This document shows positions 8,333 to 16,819 of a stretch of DNA of 64,000 nt, one piece after another. The stretch is from assembly GCA_900545625.1 (NCBI GenBank), contig UQZS01000002.1:25644-89643 (forward strand), in the 5' to 3' direction. The stretch's first letter is position 1. Each line of letters opens with the position of its first letter. A program made the translations under genes and the position numbers. The stretch comes from an uncultured Oscillospiraceae bacterium. Lineage in GTDB: Bacteria > Bacillota > Clostridia > Oscillospirales > Acutalibacteraceae. The notes beneath the pieces were generated by a model. That model was not told the DNA's origin. It did not search any database and saw nothing but the letters and a program-made list of their open reading frames with translations.

Positions 8333-9616
8333 ATGGCGCAGCTATTGTTTCAAAACGCACGGGTCGTTGACCCCTCCCAAAACCTGGATGCCGTCTGTGA
8401 CGTGCTGTGCCGGGACAACCGAATTGTGCAGATCGGGCAAGGCCTTTGTGCGGATTCTGCAACTGTCATCCATGCTTCGGGGCTGATTTTGGCCCCGGGG
8501 CTTGTTGATTTACATGTGCATTTGCGTGATCCCGGCTTTACGGAAAAGGAAGACATTTTAAGCGGTTGTAAGGCAGCTGCGGCGGGCGGCGTGACAACGC
8601 TTTGCGCCATGCCGAACACACGTCCCGCCTGTGATACGCCTGAGACTGTGCAATATGTTTTGGAGCAGGCAAGGCAGGCTGATGCGCGCGTTTTGCCTGT
8701 GGCTGCAATCACAAAGGGCCTTTGCGGCGAGGAATTGACCGATATGGAAGCGCTTATGCAAAGCGGTGCCTGTGCATTTTCCGATGACGGCGTACCTGTT
8801 GCGACTGCCGCACTTATGGCGCGTGCCATGCAAGAGAGTGCGCGGCTGCACCGTCCGATCTTTGCGCATACGGAAGACCGTTCTCTCTCGGCGGGCGGTC
8901 TCATCAACGAGGGAAAATGGAGCGCTCGATTTGATGTGGGCGGTGTCCCGAACGCCGCTGAGGACGCAGGAACTGCACGGGAGATCGCACTTTTGACGAA
9001 TGCACCGAAAGGCGCGCATCTGCACATATGTCATGTGAGTACTTCGGGCAGCGCCGCGCTTATAGCGGATGCCAAAGCGAAGGGGCTGTCCATTACGGCG
9101 GAGACCTGTCCGCACTATTTTATTTTTGATGAAGATAAATTGGAAACGCGCGATGCGGATTACCGCATGAACCCGCCTTTGCGCAGTGCACAGGACCGTG
9201 GGGCGATCGAGCAGGCGCTTTTGGACGGTACGATCGACGTGATCGCGACCGACCATGCGCCGCACACGCCAACGGAAAAACAGGACTTTTTAAAAGCGCC
9301 AAACGGCGTGATCGGGATGGAAACTTCCTTTTCGGCAAGCTATACGGCGTTGGTCGCAACGGGCAAACTGTCTCTTTCTGAACTGATCCAAAAGATGTCC
9401 TGCCGCCCGGCGGAAATATTGGGGTTCGGTGGCGGGACGTTGCGTATAGGCGAACGCGCCGACCTGATTTTGATCGATGAAAACGAACGGTGGACGGTAG
9501 ACATCCATCGTCTGCACGGTAAATCAAGAAACTGTGTGTTCAAAGGCTGTTCCCTGCAATCCAAAGTAAAGATGACGGTTTTGGATGGCAGGATCGTATA
9601 TAATGAACTGTTTTAG
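8333..9616 (+). CDS. pyrC: Dihydroorotase
   Basis: 427 residues; the ATG has AGGAGAG at a good distance. It catalyses the reversible cyclisation of N-carbamoyl-L-aspartate to dihydroorotate, the third step of pyrimidine synthesis, in the cytoplasm. The zinc-binding HVHLRDPG lies near residue 60, AHTEDRSL and HICHVST supply further metal-site histidines, and DVIATDHAPH holds the catalytic aspartate, all as in the class I amidohydrolase dihydroorotases of about 430 residues. It is the first of seven closely spaced genes. No PyrR attenuator is visible in the 19-nt gap before it. Confidence 0.95.
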   Translation: MAQLLFQNARVVDPSQNLDAVCDVLCRDNRIVQIGQGLCADSATVIHASGLILAPGLVDLHVHLRDPGFTEKEDILSGCKAAAAGGVTTLCAMPNTRPACDTPETVQYVLEQARQADARVLPVAAITKGLCGEELTDMEALMQSGACAFSDDGVPVATAALMARAMQESARLHRPIFAHTEDRSLSAGGLINEGKWSARFDVGGVPNAAEDAGTAREIALLTNAPKGAHLHICHVSTSGSAALIADAKAKGLSITAETCPHYFIFDEDKLETRDADYRMNPPLRSAQDRGAIEQALLDGTIDVIATDHAPHTPTEKQDFLKAPNGVIGMETSFSASYTALVATGKLSLSELIQKMSCRPAEILGFGGGTLRIGERADLILIDENERWTVDIHRLHGKSRNCVFKGCSLQSKVKMTVLDGRIVYNELF

Positions 9617-9625
9617 GAGGACATC

Positions 9626-10558
9626 ATGGGGTTTGACAAATTGATCAAGCGAATTCGTGATATGCAAAATCCAACGGTAGCCGGGCTTGACCCAAAACTC
9701 GACTATGTGCCGAGTTTTATATGTGACGAAGCATTCTCGAAGCACAGCGACCCGCTTGAGGCGGCTGCCGCCGCTTTGCTGACGTTTAACAAGGGTCTGA
9801 TCGACGCGCTTTGCGATATCGTGCCTGCTGTAAAGCCGCAGTGTGCGTATTATGAAATGTATGGCTGGCAGGGTATGCGTGCGCTGTATGAAACGATCGC
9901 GTATGCGAAAAAGAAAGGTATGTTTGTCATTACAGACGGCAAGCGAAACGACATTGGTGCAACGATGCAGGCCTATGCCGCTGCACACCTCGGTACGACG
10001 GCTATTAACGGCGAACAGATCGCGGCTTTTGACGCGGATGCGCTGACGGTCAACGGCTATCTCGGTACAGACGGCATCAAGCCGTTAACCGAGATCTGTG
10101 CCGCGCAGGATAAAGGCATTTTTGTCCTTGTCAAAACCTCCAACGCCTCTTCGGGTGAATTGCAGGACAAATGTATTGGGGATAAAACGGTGTACCGTGT
10201 CATGGGGGATATGTGTGAAGCGTGGGGTGAGCCGACACGCGGCGCATATGGGTATTCTGCCGTCGGCGCGGTCGTAGGCGCTACCTATCCGCAGCAGCTT
10301 GCCGAACTGCGCCGGGCGCTGCCGCATACGTTTTTCCTCGTACCCGGTTACGGTGCACAGGGCGGCGGGGCAAAAGATGTCGTGCCCGCGTTTGACAAAA
10401 ACGGCGACGGCGCGATCATCAATTCTTCCCGCGGCATTATGTGCGCCTATCAGAAAAACGGCTGTGATGAGCAGGATTACGCCAAAGCCGCACGTGCGGA
10501 AGCCTTGCGTATGCGTGATGATATTGCCGCTGCCATCTCGGAAAGCAAAGGGGACTGA
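9626..10558 (+). CDS. pyrF: Orotidine 5'-phosphate decarboxylase (type 2)
   Basis: 310 residues, starting 9 nt after pyrC with AGGAGG in front. It decarboxylates OMP to UMP, the last step of UMP synthesis. The active-site lysine and aspartates are in VITDGKRNDIGAT near residue 100, and the start, TVAGLDPKLDYVP, is characteristic of the longer type 2 enzymes found in actinobacteria and many clostridia. The C-terminal VPGYGAQGGGAKDV is the phosphate-binding loop. All recognised catalytic residues are present. Confidence 0.95.
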   Translation: MGFDKLIKRIRDMQNPTVAGLDPKLDYVPSFICDEAFSKHSDPLEAAAAALLTFNKGLIDALCDIVPAVKPQCAYYEMYGWQGMRALYETIAYAKKKGMFVITDGKRNDIGATMQAYAAAHLGTTAINGEQIAAFDADALTVNGYLGTDGIKPLTEICAAQDKGIFVLVKTSNASSGELQDKCIGDKTVYRVMGDMCEAWGEPTRGAYGYSAVGAVVGATYPQQLAELRRALPHTFFLVPGYGAQGGGAKDVVPAFDKNGDGAIINSSRGIMCAYQKNGCDEQDYAKAARAEALRMRDDIAAAISESKGD

Positions 10559-10561
10559 GCT

Positions 10562-11644
10562 ATGAGACGAATTCCGCAGAAAGCGTATCTGCTGCTCGAG
10601 GACGGAACACTGTTTGAAGGCCTTTCCATGGGAAAGCAGGGGACTGCTGTCGGCGAGGTCGTATTTAATACCTGTACAGCGTCCTATACATCGCTTTTGT
10701 CCGATCCGACTTATTATGGGCAGATTGTAGCGCAGACCTATCCGTTAGTCGGCAATCGCGGCGTTTCTGCGCAAAACCGCTCTTCGGATATTATGGCGAA
10801 TGGGTATATTGTGCGTGAATGGTGCGATGTGACAGCCGAAGGCGAACGTACTTTGGATGAATACTTGCGTTCGCGTGGGATCGTCGGGCTTTGCGGCATC
10901 GATATGCGCCGTTTGACGCGCGCTTTGCGTGACAAAGGTTATGTCAAAGGCGCGATCACAGACAGTTTGGATGACAAAGACGCGCTGCTCGAACACATCC
11001 GCGCCTATACCATTTCCGGCGCGGTAGAGGCGATCACGATACGAGAGCCGCAGGCAATCAAAGCGGGAACGGAAAAATACCGCGTTTGCGTGATGGATTA
11101 CGGTTTTCCCCGCGAGATCTTAGAGGGTTTTATTGAACGCGGTTGTTCTCTGGATATTTTGCCCGCTTCTTACACCGCCGAGCAGGTGTGCGCGCTGTGT
11201 CCCGACGGGATTTTTCTTTCGGACGGTCCGGCCGACCCGGACGATAACCCGGCTTTTGTGCGGGAGATCACGGAAATGACTAAGCGCGGGGTACCGATCT
11301 TTGCCGTAGGTCTCGGGCATCAGATGCTCGCGTTGGCAGTCGGTGCGCAAATTGAAAAAATGCACCAGGGGCACCGCGGCTCGAACCAGCCCGTGCTGTG
11401 TGCGAATACACACCGTTTAATGGTCACAGAGCAAAATCACGGCTATGCCGTGCGGCGTGAAAGTATTTCACCGGACTTCGCAGAGGTCTTTTTGATGAAT
11501 GTAAATGACGGTTCCGTGGAGGGGCTCTTTTATCGTGCTTTTCCGGGCTTCAGCGTTCAATTTACACCAAGCGCAGATCCGGCCAGCAGCACGTCATGGG
11601 TATTTGACCGCTTTATACAAATGATGGGGGAGGCGCGCAAATGA
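10562..11644 (+). CDS. carA: CarA-like carbamoyl-phosphate synthetase small subunit lacking the glutaminase triad
   Basis: 360 residues, 3 nt after pyrF. The fold is clearly CarA: LLLEDGTLFEGLSMG and VGEVVFNT at the start, then a class I glutamine amidotransferase domain from about residue 185. But the nucleophile elbow reads AVGLGHQ with Gly at residue 250 where CarA has Cys in GxCLGHQ; the His and Glu of FHPEA are Thr335 and Ser337 in FTPSADP; and the oxyanion loop GPGDP is GPADP. Without the triad it should not hydrolyse glutamine. The frame is intact, the length normal and it overlaps carB by ATGA, so it does not look like a decaying gene. The family is certain, the role unknown. Confidence 0.9.
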   Translation: MRRIPQKAYLLLEDGTLFEGLSMGKQGTAVGEVVFNTCTASYTSLLSDPTYYGQIVAQTYPLVGNRGVSAQNRSSDIMANGYIVREWCDVTAEGERTLDEYLRSRGIVGLCGIDMRRLTRALRDKGYVKGAITDSLDDKDALLEHIRAYTISGAVEAITIREPQAIKAGTEKYRVCVMDYGFPREILEGFIERGCSLDILPASYTAEQVCALCPDGIFLSDGPADPDDNPAFVREITEMTKRGVPIFAVGLGHQMLALAVGAQIEKMHQGHRGSNQPVLCANTHRLMVTEQNHGYAVRRESISPDFAEVFLMNVNDGSVEGLFYRAFPGFSVQFTPSADPASSTSWVFDRFIQMMGEARK

Positions 11645-14640
11645 GATCGCAATTTAAAAAAATCCTCGTGATCGGCGCGGGCCCCGTTGTCGTTGGGCAG
11701 TCGAGCGAATTTGACTATGCGGGCGTACAGATGTGCCGCGTGCTGAAAGAAGCAGGGATTCAGGTCATTGTGGTGAATTCCAACCCTGCGACTGTCATGA
11801 CGGAGCATGGTGTTGCGGATACCGTTTACATGGAGCCGCTCAACAGCGAGGTCATAAAAAAGATCATTGAAATCGAACAGCCCGATGCGATCCTTTCGAC
11901 GGCGGGCGGTAAAACGGGTCTTGAAATCTGTTTAGAGCTTTCACAAAACGGATATTTAGAGGAGCACGGCGCGGTCCTTTTGGGCGCGCAGCCCGAAGTC
12001 ATCAAAAGCATCCATAACGCGCAGGCGCTGCAATCCATGCTGCAGCGTGCGGATGAACCGTATTTGCCTGCGGAAATCGCCGGCAGTGAGGCGGAAGCGA
12101 TCGCTTTTTCTGAGGATGCGGGGTATCCTGTGCGCATACAGGCTGCGTTTTCAGCTGAAAACGGCGGCAGCACAGTATGCCGGAACTCGGATGAGCTTAC
12201 TTCGGCGTTTTCAGATTTTGCCGCGCAGTCGCTGGTCGGGCAGGTGCATTTGCAGAAGTGTGTGGACGCGTATAAAGAAATCGAGCTCGCCGTTGTGCGC
12301 GATGCAGACGGCAACGCCATCAGCGTGTGCAGCACGGAAAGCATGGACACGGTCGGCGTACACTCAGGCGACAGTGTGATCGTCTTGCCCGCGCAGACGT
12401 TGACGGATGCCGAACTTATGATGCTGCGCCGTGCCGCGCGGAAGATCGCCGGATATTTGCAGATTGTCGGCGCTTGTATGGTGCGTTTTGCGCTGCATCC
12501 GACGAACGGCACCTATTATGTTTTGAGTGTCGAGCCCGAGCTCAACCGCACGACGGCGCTCATCTCCAAAGCGACGGGCTATCCGATCGCGGCGGTCTGT
12601 GCGCATGTGGCACTCGGCGAGCGGCTTTATGAGATTCCCAATGAATTGACGGGTGTGACTACCGCTGCCAATGAACCTGCACTTGACTACTGTGCTGTGC
12701 GCGTGCCGAAGTGGTCGTTTGAACAGTTTGGGGACAGTGCCGACCGCCGTCTGGACGCAAATATGAAAGCGACCGGCGAAGCGTTCGCGATCGGCACGGG
12801 CTTTGAGCTTGCACTTTTAAAAGCGATCCGTTCCATCCACCCGAAAACGCAGCATATTGGCTTGCCGAAACTGCGGATGTTGTCCGACGAGGAGCTGGAA
12901 GCGCGGCTTTGCAGCCCGGATAACGAGCGGATCTTCACCGTATATGAAGCGGTCAAGCGCGGCTTTTCGCTGTATCGTCTGCATGAGATCACGGGGATCG
13001 ACCTGTTTTTCCTGTCTAAGCTGCAAAATATCGCCGATGCCGAGGCGGCGCTTCGTACAGAGCTTTCGGAAGAAACCTATCTGCGCGCCAAGCACCTTGG
13101 CTTTCTCGACAGTGTGATCGCGGCGGTCAGCGGGGAAGAAGAATTGCCGTATCATGCCGAGCATTCGTTTAACACCGTGGACACCTGCGCCGCCGAATTC
13201 GATGTGCGCAAGCCCTATTTTTATTCCGCATGGGATGAGGATAACGAGGCGGCGATTTTCCTGCGCGAGCATCCGCAGCAAAAGAAAAAGATCCTTGTTG
13301 TCGGCGCCGGTCCCACCTCCATCGGGCTGGGCACCGACCGCGACTATGCGGCGTTCCTTGCGCTGCGCACGCTGAAAGACTTTGGGTTTGAGACCGTCAT
13401 GCTCAATAACAACCCTGCGGCGAACACAACGGATCTTGCCGCGGCGGATAAGCTGTATGTGGATCCGATCACGGCGGAGGATGTTGCGGCTGTCTGCGAA
13501 ACGGAAAAACCCGACGGTGCGATCCTTGCTTTCGGTGGCGGCGAGGCGGTTCGCAAATCCGAGCTGCTGCGCGACATGGGAATTACAGTATACGGCGCAG
13601 ATGCAGAAGCGCATCGAGTGCTCAAAAACAAAATTGCGTTTTTTGACATTCTGGATAAGCTCAACATCCGTCATACCAATAACCGTCGCGTGCTCGTCGG
13701 CAAAGGCGCTGAGGTAGATGTGCTCACGGACGGGTCGGAATTTCTCATTCCCGGCATTTGCGAGCACATCGAAAAGGCGAGCGTGCATTCCGGCGACTCG
13801 ATTTCCGCTTTTCCCGCTGTGACGCTTTCCGATGCGGTCAAGGACGAAATCGTCGAGTTTACGGGCCGTCTCGTGCGGGAGCTCGGCTTTAAGGGCTTGC
13901 TCAATATTCAATTTGTCATCTATGACAACGCCGTATATGTTTCAAGCGCCAGCGTTGTCGCCACACGCAATATTCCGTTTTTATCGAAGGCTACGGCGCT
14001 GCCGATCATCGAATTTGCAACGCGCCTGATGCTCGGTGAGACGCTTTCGGATATCGGCATCGGTACGGGACTTTATAAAGAACCGCAGAGATCGTTTGTC
14101 CGTGTGCCGGTGTTCAGCTTTGAGCAGCTTACCGGTACGGATGTGCAGCTCGGCGGCGAAATGCAGTCCACGGGCGAGGTCATCGGCGTCGGTCGGCGCT
14201 TTGACGAAGCGCTCTTAAAAGGCTTTATCGCCTCCGGTATGCGGATCAAGCGCACGGGCGGGGTGCTGATCTCCGTTGCGGATTCCGACAAACCGGCAAG
14301 CGCATCGCTTGCCGCCGCCTTCCAAAAACTGGGCTTTAAGGTATATGCGACGTCAAACACGGCAAAACTATTGAATGCCAATCACGTAGCTGCGAATGCT
14401 GTACGTAAGATCCATGAGGGCTCTCCGAACACGCTGACCCTGATCTTACAAAATCGGCTGTCTTATCTTGTCTCGACGGCTCAGCCGACGGCGGCGAAAA
14501 ACGCCGATGAAGTGCGCATCCGCCGCACGGCGCTGCTGCGCCGCATCCCGGTATTGCCGTCGGTGGAGACCGCGGCGGCGCTCGCATCCTGCCTTGCCGA
14601 AAACAGCGCGGCGCAGGAGCTGTATGTGGAAAGCCTGTAA
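11641..14640 (+). CDS. carB: CarB-like carbamoyl-phosphate synthetase large subunit with degenerate ATP-grasp sites
   Basis: 999 residues against about 1070 usual. The two-fold CarB plan is recognisable (GAGPVVVGQSSEFDYAG near 12; GAGPTSIGLGTDRDY near 555). In the first synthetase half, the glycine-rich GGSGGG loop is ENGGST and the metal ligands E-x-N-x-R are Ser296, Glu298 and Glu300. In the second half, about 70 residues of the ATP-grasp B domain are missing near residue 690, and E-x-N-x-R is Ser769, Ser771 and Val773. The C-terminal MGS-like domain (about 875-995) is preserved, with TSNTAKLLN and the usual RIRRTALLRRIPV strand. It overlaps carA by 4 nt. Catalysis is unlikely; effector binding is possible. 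Confidence 0.9.
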   Translation: MRSQFKKILVIGAGPVVVGQSSEFDYAGVQMCRVLKEAGIQVIVVNSNPATVMTEHGVADTVYMEPLNSEVIKKIIEIEQPDAILSTAGGKTGLEICLELSQNGYLEEHGAVLLGAQPEVIKSIHNAQALQSMLQRADEPYLPAEIAGSEAEAIAFSEDAGYPVRIQAAFSAENGGSTVCRNSDELTSAFSDFAAQSLVGQVHLQKCVDAYKEIELAVVRDADGNAISVCSTESMDTVGVHSGDSVIVLPAQTLTDAELMMLRRAARKIAGYLQIVGACMVRFALHPTNGTYYVLSVEPELNRTTALISKATGYPIAAVCAHVALGERLYEIPNELTGVTTAANEPALDYCAVRVPKWSFEQFGDSADRRLDANMKATGEAFAIGTGFELALLKAIRSIHPKTQHIGLPKLRMLSDEELEARLCSPDNERIFTVYEAVKRGFSLYRLHEITGIDLFFLSKLQNIADAEAALRTELSEETYLRAKHLGFLDSVIAAVSGEEELPYHAEHSFNTVDTCAAEFDVRKPYFYSAWDEDNEAAIFLREHPQQKKKILVVGAGPTSIGLGTDRDYAAFLALRTLKDFGFETVMLNNNPAANTTDLAAADKLYVDPITAEDVAAVCETEKPDGAILAFGGGEAVRKSELLRDMGITVYGADAEAHRVLKNKIAFFDILDKLNIRHTNNRRVLVGKGAEVDVLTDGSEFLIPGICEHIEKASVHSGDSISAFPAVTLSDAVKDEIVEFTGRLVRELGFKGLLNIQFVIYDNAVYVSSASVVATRNIPFLSKATALPIIEFATRLMLGETLSDIGIGTGLYKEPQRSFVRVPVFSFEQLTGTDVQLGGEMQSTGEVIGVGRRFDEALLKGFIASGMRIKRTGGVLISVADSDKPASASLAAAFQKLGFKVYATSNTAKLLNANHVAANAVRKIHEGSPNTLTLILQNRLSYLVSTAQPTAAKNADEVRIRRTALLRRIPVLPSVETAAALASCLAENSAAQELYVESL

Positions 14641-14663
14641 TATCCCGAGAGGAGCTTTGCGAA

Positions 14664-15431
14664 ATGCTGCAAGCTGACTTTACGATCCAACGCAAAGATA
14701 AACTGAATGCAACGACCTATGCGTTTACGGTAGATTGTCCGAAATTGGCTGAAGAGAGCTGGTGCGGACGGTTCGTGCATATCCGCTGCGGCGAAAAGCC
14801 CTTGCGCCGGCCGATCTCCATTTGCGAGATCGATAAAGAGAATGGTACGCTCACCTTGGTGTTTGAAGTACGCGGGGAAGGCACCGAGTGGCTTGCCTCC
14901 CGAAAAGAGGGAGATGTCATCAATATTCTCGGCCCTTTGGGCAACGGCTTTTTCCCCGACCGGGAGAAATCCGCGATCTTTGTCGGCGGCGGCATCGGTT
15001 GTCCGCCCATGCTCGGTGCGGTGCAGGATTACGGCAAAAATGCTGAGGCAATTCTCGGATTTCGTTCCGAAGCACAGGTTATTTTGCTGGATAAATTTAA
15101 AAGCGCCTGCCGGCACGTTGCCGTCACGACAGATGATGGCTCGTTCGGAACCAAAGGGTTTGTAACAGATATTTTAAAAGAGCGGCTGGAGGCGCTTCCC
15201 GACGCAGTCGTGTATGCGTGCGGGCCGATGCCGATGCTCAAGAACGTTGCAGCGCTTTGCGAAGCCAAAAACGTACAGTGCTATGTTTCTCTGGAGCAGC
15301 GTATGGGCTGCGGGGTAGGCGCGTGCCTTGTGTGCGCTTGTAAAACGCATGACGCAGACGGCGAGCATATGCGCCACGTCTGTAAAAACGGCCCGGTATT
15401 TGACGCGAGGGAGGTCGATTTCAATGGCTGA
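14664..15431 (+). CDS. pyrK: Dihydroorotate dehydrogenase electron transfer subunit
   Basis: 255 residues; AGAGGAG precedes the ATG. A ferredoxin-reductase-like FAD domain (RRPISICEID) and a NAD domain (FVGGGIGCPPML) are followed by a C-terminal [2Fe-2S] motif from about residue 215, C-x4-C-x2-C-x12-C, which matches PyrK. It passes electrons from the FMN of PyrD to NAD. Its end overlaps the pyrD start by 8 nt, as expected for subunits of one heterotetramer. Confidence 0.95.
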   Translation: MLQADFTIQRKDKLNATTYAFTVDCPKLAEESWCGRFVHIRCGEKPLRRPISICEIDKENGTLTLVFEVRGEGTEWLASRKEGDVINILGPLGNGFFPDREKSAIFVGGGIGCPPMLGAVQDYGKNAEAILGFRSEAQVILLDKFKSACRHVAVTTDDGSFGTKGFVTDILKERLEALPDAVVYACGPMPMLKNVAALCEAKNVQCYVSLEQRMGCGVGACLVCACKTHDADGEHMRHVCKNGPVFDAREVDFNG

Positions 15432-16335
15432 TATGCGCGTAAATCTTGCGGGCGTGACGCTGAAAAATCCTGTAATCACGGGAAGCGGTACGTTCGGTTT
15501 CGGCCGCGAATATGCGCGGCTTTATGATATATCACGGCTCGGCGGCATTTCCTGTAAAGGCACAACGCTGCATGAACGGCTCGGCAATCCCGCGCCGCGC
15601 ATTGCAGAAACGCCTGCGGGCATGCTCAATTCCGTCGGGCTGCAAAACCCCGGCGTGGATGCCTTCCTGCAAGACGACCTGCCGTATCTCGCGTCCCAAG
15701 ACGTCGTGGTGATCGCGAATGTAGCGGGCAGCACGGAGGACGAATACGCGGAGACGATCCGCCGCTTGCAGGGCAGCGCGGTGGACATCATTGAAGTTAA
15801 CATTTCCTGCCCGAACGTCAAGGCGGGCGGTGTTTCGTTCGGCACGAGCCCGCAGGCGGTTGAGCGCATCACAAAGCTGTGCAAATCGGTTTCTGACAAG
15901 CCGATCATGATGAAGCTGACGCCGAATGTAACGGATATTGCGGAAATCGCCGCCGCAGCGGAAGCAGGCGGTGCGGACGCGATCTCTTTGATCAATACGC
16001 TGACGGGTATGCGGATCGACATAAATTCCCGCAGACCCATTTTACGCAACAATACCGGCGGGCTTTCGGGTGCTGCGGTGTTCCCCGTGGCGCTTCGCAT
16101 GGTTTGGCAGGCGGCAAACCGCGTCAAGATCCCCGTAGTTGGCATGGGCGGCATCACCAAGTGGCAGGATGCCGTTGAGATGCTGCTGGCGGGCGCGTGC
16201 GCGGTGCAGATCGGTGCCGCGAACTTTACGGACGCGTATATTCCGCTCAAAGTGATCGCGGGCATCGAAGAATATTTGGACGCCAAAGGCGAAAACAGCG
16301 TTTCCGATATTGTCGGGACGGTACAGCCATGGTGA
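15424..16335 (+). CDS. pyrD: Dihydroorotate dehydrogenase, class 1B catalytic subunit
   Basis: 303 residues from the ATG at 15424, which has GGGAGG 9 nt upstream inside the pyrK end; an open frame further upstream lacks such a site. The class 1 catalytic Cys is in VNISCPNVKAGG near residue 130. The FMN-binding NTLTGMRIDIN, NTGGLSGAA and VGMGGI motifs are present. It oxidises dihydroorotate to orotate and works with PyrK. The stop overlaps the ruvX start by 7 nt. Confidence 0.95.
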   Translation: MADMRVNLAGVTLKNPVITGSGTFGFGREYARLYDISRLGGISCKGTTLHERLGNPAPRIAETPAGMLNSVGLQNPGVDAFLQDDLPYLASQDVVVIANVAGSTEDEYAETIRRLQGSAVDIIEVNISCPNVKAGGVSFGTSPQAVERITKLCKSVSDKPIMMKLTPNVTDIAEIAAAAEAGGADAISLINTLTGMRIDINSRRPILRNNTGGLSGAAVFPVALRMVWQAANRVKIPVVGMGGITKWQDAVEMLLAGACAVQIGAANFTDAYIPLKVIAGIEEYLDAKGENSVSDIVGTVQPW

Positions 16336-16742
16336 TCTTGGCAGTCGATTACGGCGATGCGCGCACGGGGCTTGCCGTTTGTGACGCCATGGAAATGCTC
16401 GCGTCACCCGTAACGGTATTGCATGAGACAGATCCGCAAGCGCTTGCTATACGCATCGCCGAAATCGCACAAGAACGCGAAGCGCAAAAAATTGTCGTGG
16501 GCCTTCCGAAGAACATGGACGGCACAGAGGGCTTTCGCGCCCAAAGCTGCCGTGCGTTTGCAAAGCAGCTTCATGAACAGTGTGCGCTTCCCATAGATTT
16601 TCAGGATGAGCGGCTGACGACTGTTGCCGCACATCGCGCGCTCAATGTCACAAACACCCGCGGCAAAAAGCGGAAAGCGGTGATCGACGCAGTTTCCGCC
16701 GTTATGATTTTGGAAGACTATTTGCGCACCGCGAAATCATAA
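16329..16742 (+). CDS. ruvX: RuvX/YqgF Holliday junction resolvase-like nuclease
   Basis: 137 residues beginning MVILAVDYGDARTGLAVCD. The first catalytic Asp is in this RNase H-like strand; VVGLPKNMDG, the acidic DERLTT and the final DAVSAVMILEDYL are the other family landmarks. Usual length is about 140. YqgF proteins are linked to 16S rRNA 5' processing and possibly to junction resolution. It is the last gene of the pyr operon, translationally coupled to pyrD, and is followed by a terminator. Its place in a pyrimidine operon is probably only co-transcription. Confidence 0.92.
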   Translation: MVILAVDYGDARTGLAVCDAMEMLASPVTVLHETDPQALAIRIAEIAQEREAQKIVVGLPKNMDGTEGFRAQSCRAFAKQLHEQCALPIDFQDERLTTVAAHRALNVTNTRGKKRKAVIDAVSAVMILEDYLRTAKS

Positions 16743-16755
16743 ATGCGCCCACAAT

Positions 16756-16788
16756 TTGACAAATTATCAAATCCGACATCGTTATAAT
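16756..16788 (+). promoter_or_regulatory. Putative Spo0A-dependent spoIIGA promoter with 21-bp spacing
   Basis: A perfect TTGACA (16756-16761) and a perfect TATAAT (16783-16788) are 21 bp apart instead of 17. The Bacillus subtilis spoIIG promoter is known for the same oddity (22 bp), overcome by Spo0A~P. TTTGACAAA over the -35 resembles an inverted 0A box (TGTCGAA-like). The -10 lies in the loop of the ruvX terminator. Confidence 0.6.
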
Positions 16789-16807
16789 AACGGTGTCGGA
16801 TTTTTTT
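16770..16807 (+). terminator. Terminator of the pyr-ruvX operon
   Basis: AATCCGACA (16770-16778) pairs with TGTCGGATT (16794-16802), followed by a run of T. The loop contains the spoIIGA -10 box, so transcripts starting from that promoter begin near or inside the 3' arm and would escape termination. Confidence 0.8.
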
Positions 16808-16819
16808 GGGGGCGCTTGT

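Noticed and set aside
13640-13760. Frameshift or sequencing error as the cause of the CarB deletion
   Set aside because: The frame is open on both sides and the flanking motifs stay aligned, so a simple indel error cannot explain the loss; the scattered ligand changes in CarA and in the other CarB half also argue against it.
16783-16788. Ordinary 17-bp SigA promoter at the spoIIGA -10 box
   Set aside because: No acceptable -35 exists at 16-18 bp; the only good one is at 21 bp, which led to the Spo0A-type interpretation.
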